From the NCBI GenBank assembly GCA_036123585.1, contig JAZADN010000077.1, positions 1 to 31,748 of the forward strand: DNA of 31,748 nt, in the 5' to 3' direction. Made by a program: the position numbers and the translations under genes. Source of the DNA: UBA9410 sp036123585 (GTDB taxonomy: Bacteria; Actinomycetota; Acidimicrobiia; Acidimicrobiales; MedAcidi-G1). This document shows, piece after piece, positions 30,304-31,748 of this stretch; the stretch's first letter is position 1; each line of letters opens with the position of its first letter. The notes beneath the pieces are model-generated. The model saw only the letters and a list, made by a program, of their open reading frames with translations, had not been told where the DNA came from and ran no database searches.

Positions 30304-31548
30304 ATGCAGGTGGCGATCCTCTGCGGGGGGCTCGGTTCCCGCCTCTGGCCGATCACCGAGGCGGTTCCCAAGCCGATGGTTGAGGTCGCCGGTCGACCGT
30401 TTCTCGAGCACCTGATGTCACAGATGGCCGCCGAGGGGCACTGCCGTTTCCTCCTGATGACCGGATACCTCGCCCACCAGGTCCGGGACCACTTCGGCGA
30501 CGGCTCGTCGCGTGGCTGGGAGGTGGCGTACTCGGAGGGGCCGGCGTCGTGGGACACTGGGCGAAGGCTGGCCGAAGCGACGGATCTCCTGGAGCCGAGC
30601 TTCCTCCTCCTCTACTCGGACAACTGGGCGGACGTGGACACGCAGGCTCTCGTGGACCGGCACCGGTCGACTGGTCGGGCCGTGACGGCCACCCTGGTGG
30701 CCCGCGAGGACGGAAACGTGAGGTTCGGCACCGACACCGACCTCGAAGCGTACGTCCCGTCCCGGCAGGGTGGGGCGCTCCACCACGTCGAGATCGGGTA
30801 CATGGCCGTGGAGCGCGATCGGGTGATGGAGCACCTCCACGGCCTTCCCGGTGCGCCGGACGTCGGCTTCTCCGCGGTCCTTGGCTCGTTGGCCGAGGCG
30901 GGGGAACTTGGAGGCCACGCACTCACCGGTCGGTACCTCAGCGTGTCGGACCCGGCGCGCCTCGACGTCGCTCGGGAGCACTTCTCCGGCAAACGCATCC
31001 TGCTGGTCGACCGGGACGGGACCATCAACCGGAAGGCGGCTCCCGGCGAGTACGTCGCTTCCAGGGACCAGTTCGAGTTCATCCCGGAGACCGTCGCCGC
31101 GATGCGCGAGTTGGCCGTCGACGGCTTCAGGTTCATTGTCATCACCAACCAGGCGGGTATCGCCCTGGGGACGGTCGACCCGATCGAAGTCGAGGCGATC
31201 CACCGCTCCATGGTCGAGGACCTGTTCGCCGAGGGCATCGAGGTCCTCGACGTCTACCTGTCGCCCGACCACTGGGACTCCGGCTCGACGACGCGCAAGC
31301 CGGCTCCCGGCCTCTTCCACGCCGCGTCCTCCGACCACCGCTTCCGACTGGACCGCGTCCTCTACGTGGGAGACGACGAGCGCGACTGCCAGGCGGCCGC
31401 CAACGCGGGCTGCGGTATGGTCTTGATCGATGACAGCGGGGCGTCGTCAGACCTTCCGGCCAATCGGCGCCACCACTCGGCGCACCGGAGCCTGCTGGAG
31501 GCGCTTCCCGTGATCCGCGACCACTACGGCGTCGAGGTGGAACGGTGA
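30304..31548 (+). CDS. HddC-like nucleotidyltransferase fused to GmhB-like HAD phosphatase
   Basis: A 414-residue fusion. Residues 1-225 are a sugar-1-phosphate nucleotidyltransferase (AILCGGLGSRL, PKPMVEVAGRPFLEHLM, LLYSDNWADVD). Residues 229-400 are a HAD-IIIA phosphatase with DRDGT (nucleophile Asp237, acid Asp239), VITNQAGIALG, RKPAPGLFHAA and YVGDDERDCQAA. Separate HddC and GmhB do these two jobs in GDP-D-glycero-alpha-D-manno-heptose synthesis: GmhB removes the 7-phosphate and HddC adds GMP. The overlapping HddA-type kinase gene downstream supports this. The phosphatase lacks the Cys/His zinc loop of typical GmhB (it reads SPDHWDSGSTTRKP). ATG 30304 gives a standard N-terminus; GTG 30295 in frame is an alternative. 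Confidence 0.88.
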   Translation: MQVAILCGGLGSRLWPITEAVPKPMVEVAGRPFLEHLMSQMAAEGHCRFLLMTGYLAHQVRDHFGDGSSRGWEVAYSEGPASWDTGRRLAEATDLLEPSFLLLYSDNWADVDTQALVDRHRSTGRAVTATLVAREDGNVRFGTDTDLEAYVPSRQGGALHHVEIGYMAVERDRVMEHLHGLPGAPDVGFSAVLGSLAEAGELGGHALTGRYLSVSDPARLDVAREHFSGKRILLVDRDGTINRKAAPGEYVASRDQFEFIPETVAAMRELAVDGFRFIVITNQAGIALGTVDPIEVEAIHRSMVEDLFAEGIEVLDVYLSPDHWDSGSTTRKPAPGLFHAASSDHRFRLDRVLYVGDDERDCQAAANAGCGMVLIDDSGASSDLPANRRHHSAHRSLLEALPVIRDHYGVEVER

Positions 31549-31748
31549 TCATCAGCAGGACCCCGCTTCGGCTCAGTTTCTTCGGTGGTGGGACCGACCT
31601 CCGCTCCTACTACCGGATTCGCCCTGGTCGGGTGGTCAGCACTGGGATCCAGCGCTACCTGTACGTGGTGGTGAGGGAGCAGGAGGCCTTCGTCGACCGT
31701 CGGTACCGCATTAACTGGAGCCAGACGGAGTTCTGCGACGAGATCGAC
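31545..31748 (+). CDS. HddA-like heptose-7-phosphate kinase, GHMP family (5' part only)
   Basis: The first 68 codons of a GHMP kinase. The GTG at 31545 overlaps the previous stop (GTGA). MIISRTPLRLSFFGGGTDL and then VVSTGIQRYLYVVV match the N-terminus of D-glycero-D-manno-heptose-7-phosphate 1-kinase (HddA) as I recall it, which makes heptose-1,7-bisphosphate. The GHMP ATP-binding loop would lie beyond the window edge and is not seen. With the SIS protein and the fused HddC-GmhB it would complete the four activities from sedoheptulose-7-phosphate to GDP-heptose. Related sugar kinases (fucokinase-like) share this start, so substrate is inferred from context. Confidence 0.85.
   Translation, partial: MIISRTPLRLSFFGGGTDLRSYYRIRPGRVVSTGIQRYLYVVVREQEAFVDRRYRINWSQTEFCDEID

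Overview
The window is almost entirely protein-coding, very GC-rich, and dominated by carbohydrate-active enzymes. It is part of a surface-polysaccharide (capsule, O-chain or secreted glycan) biosynthesis locus. High GC, frequent GTG/TTG starts, strings of ATGA/GTGA/TTGA stop-start overlaps and several TANNNT boxes 6-7 nt before a start codon (leaderless-type starts) suggest an actinobacterium. An uncultured acidimicrobial lineage is a guess I cannot verify. I see no rRNA, tRNA, CRISPR array, transposase or integrase. The longest stretch without a gene is about 200 bp.

Layout. (1) 1-5518: end of an unknown gene, a GT-C-like membrane protein, a methyltransferase, a ChbG/YdjC-type deacetylase on the minus strand, and two GT-B glycosyltransferases. 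(2) 5559-7604: a possible 14-codon leader ORF, a glucose-1-phosphate cytidylyltransferase (RfbF) and a sugar C-methyltransferase, closed by a strong hairpin. (3) 7716-17127: a tightly coupled run of a DRE-TIM aldolase fused to an unknown domain, a two-[4Fe-4S] LdpA-like protein, a HAD phosphatase, an HpcH/HpaI-type pyruvate aldolase, a KdsB-like CMP-sugar synthetase, a large surface-carbohydrate protein of the type I remember as TIGR04326, a CapD/FlaA1-like SDR and a glycosyltransferase. (4) 17147-24031: a 2OG-Fe(II) oxygenase (minus), a methyltransferase, an AsnB-type amidotransferase, a glycosyltransferase, an SDR and a WecA/MraY-type initiating phosphosugar transferase. (5) 24047-25000: a minus-strand GalE-type SDR. 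(6) 25203-31748: a heptose-like module: GmhA-like SIS protein, SDR, second C-methyltransferase, RmlC-like 3,5-epimerase, SDR reductase-like protein, CmcI-like methyltransferase, HddC-GmhB fusion, and the start of an HddA-type kinase.

How it may work together (inference). The WecA-like protein would load a sugar phosphate on undecaprenyl phosphate, and the glycosyltransferases would extend it. Block 3 looks like a route to a CMP-activated ulosonic acid that uses two aldolase folds and an iron-sulfur protein, with no KdsA/NeuB synthase in view. Block 6 looks like a GDP-manno-heptose route with keto-sugar tailoring genes (C-methylation, epimerisation, reduction, methylation) placed inside it, which would give a branched or modified heptose. 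No flippase, polymerase, ABC exporter, RmlA/RmlB or CDP-glucose 4,6-dehydratase is present here, so the locus probably continues on both sides.
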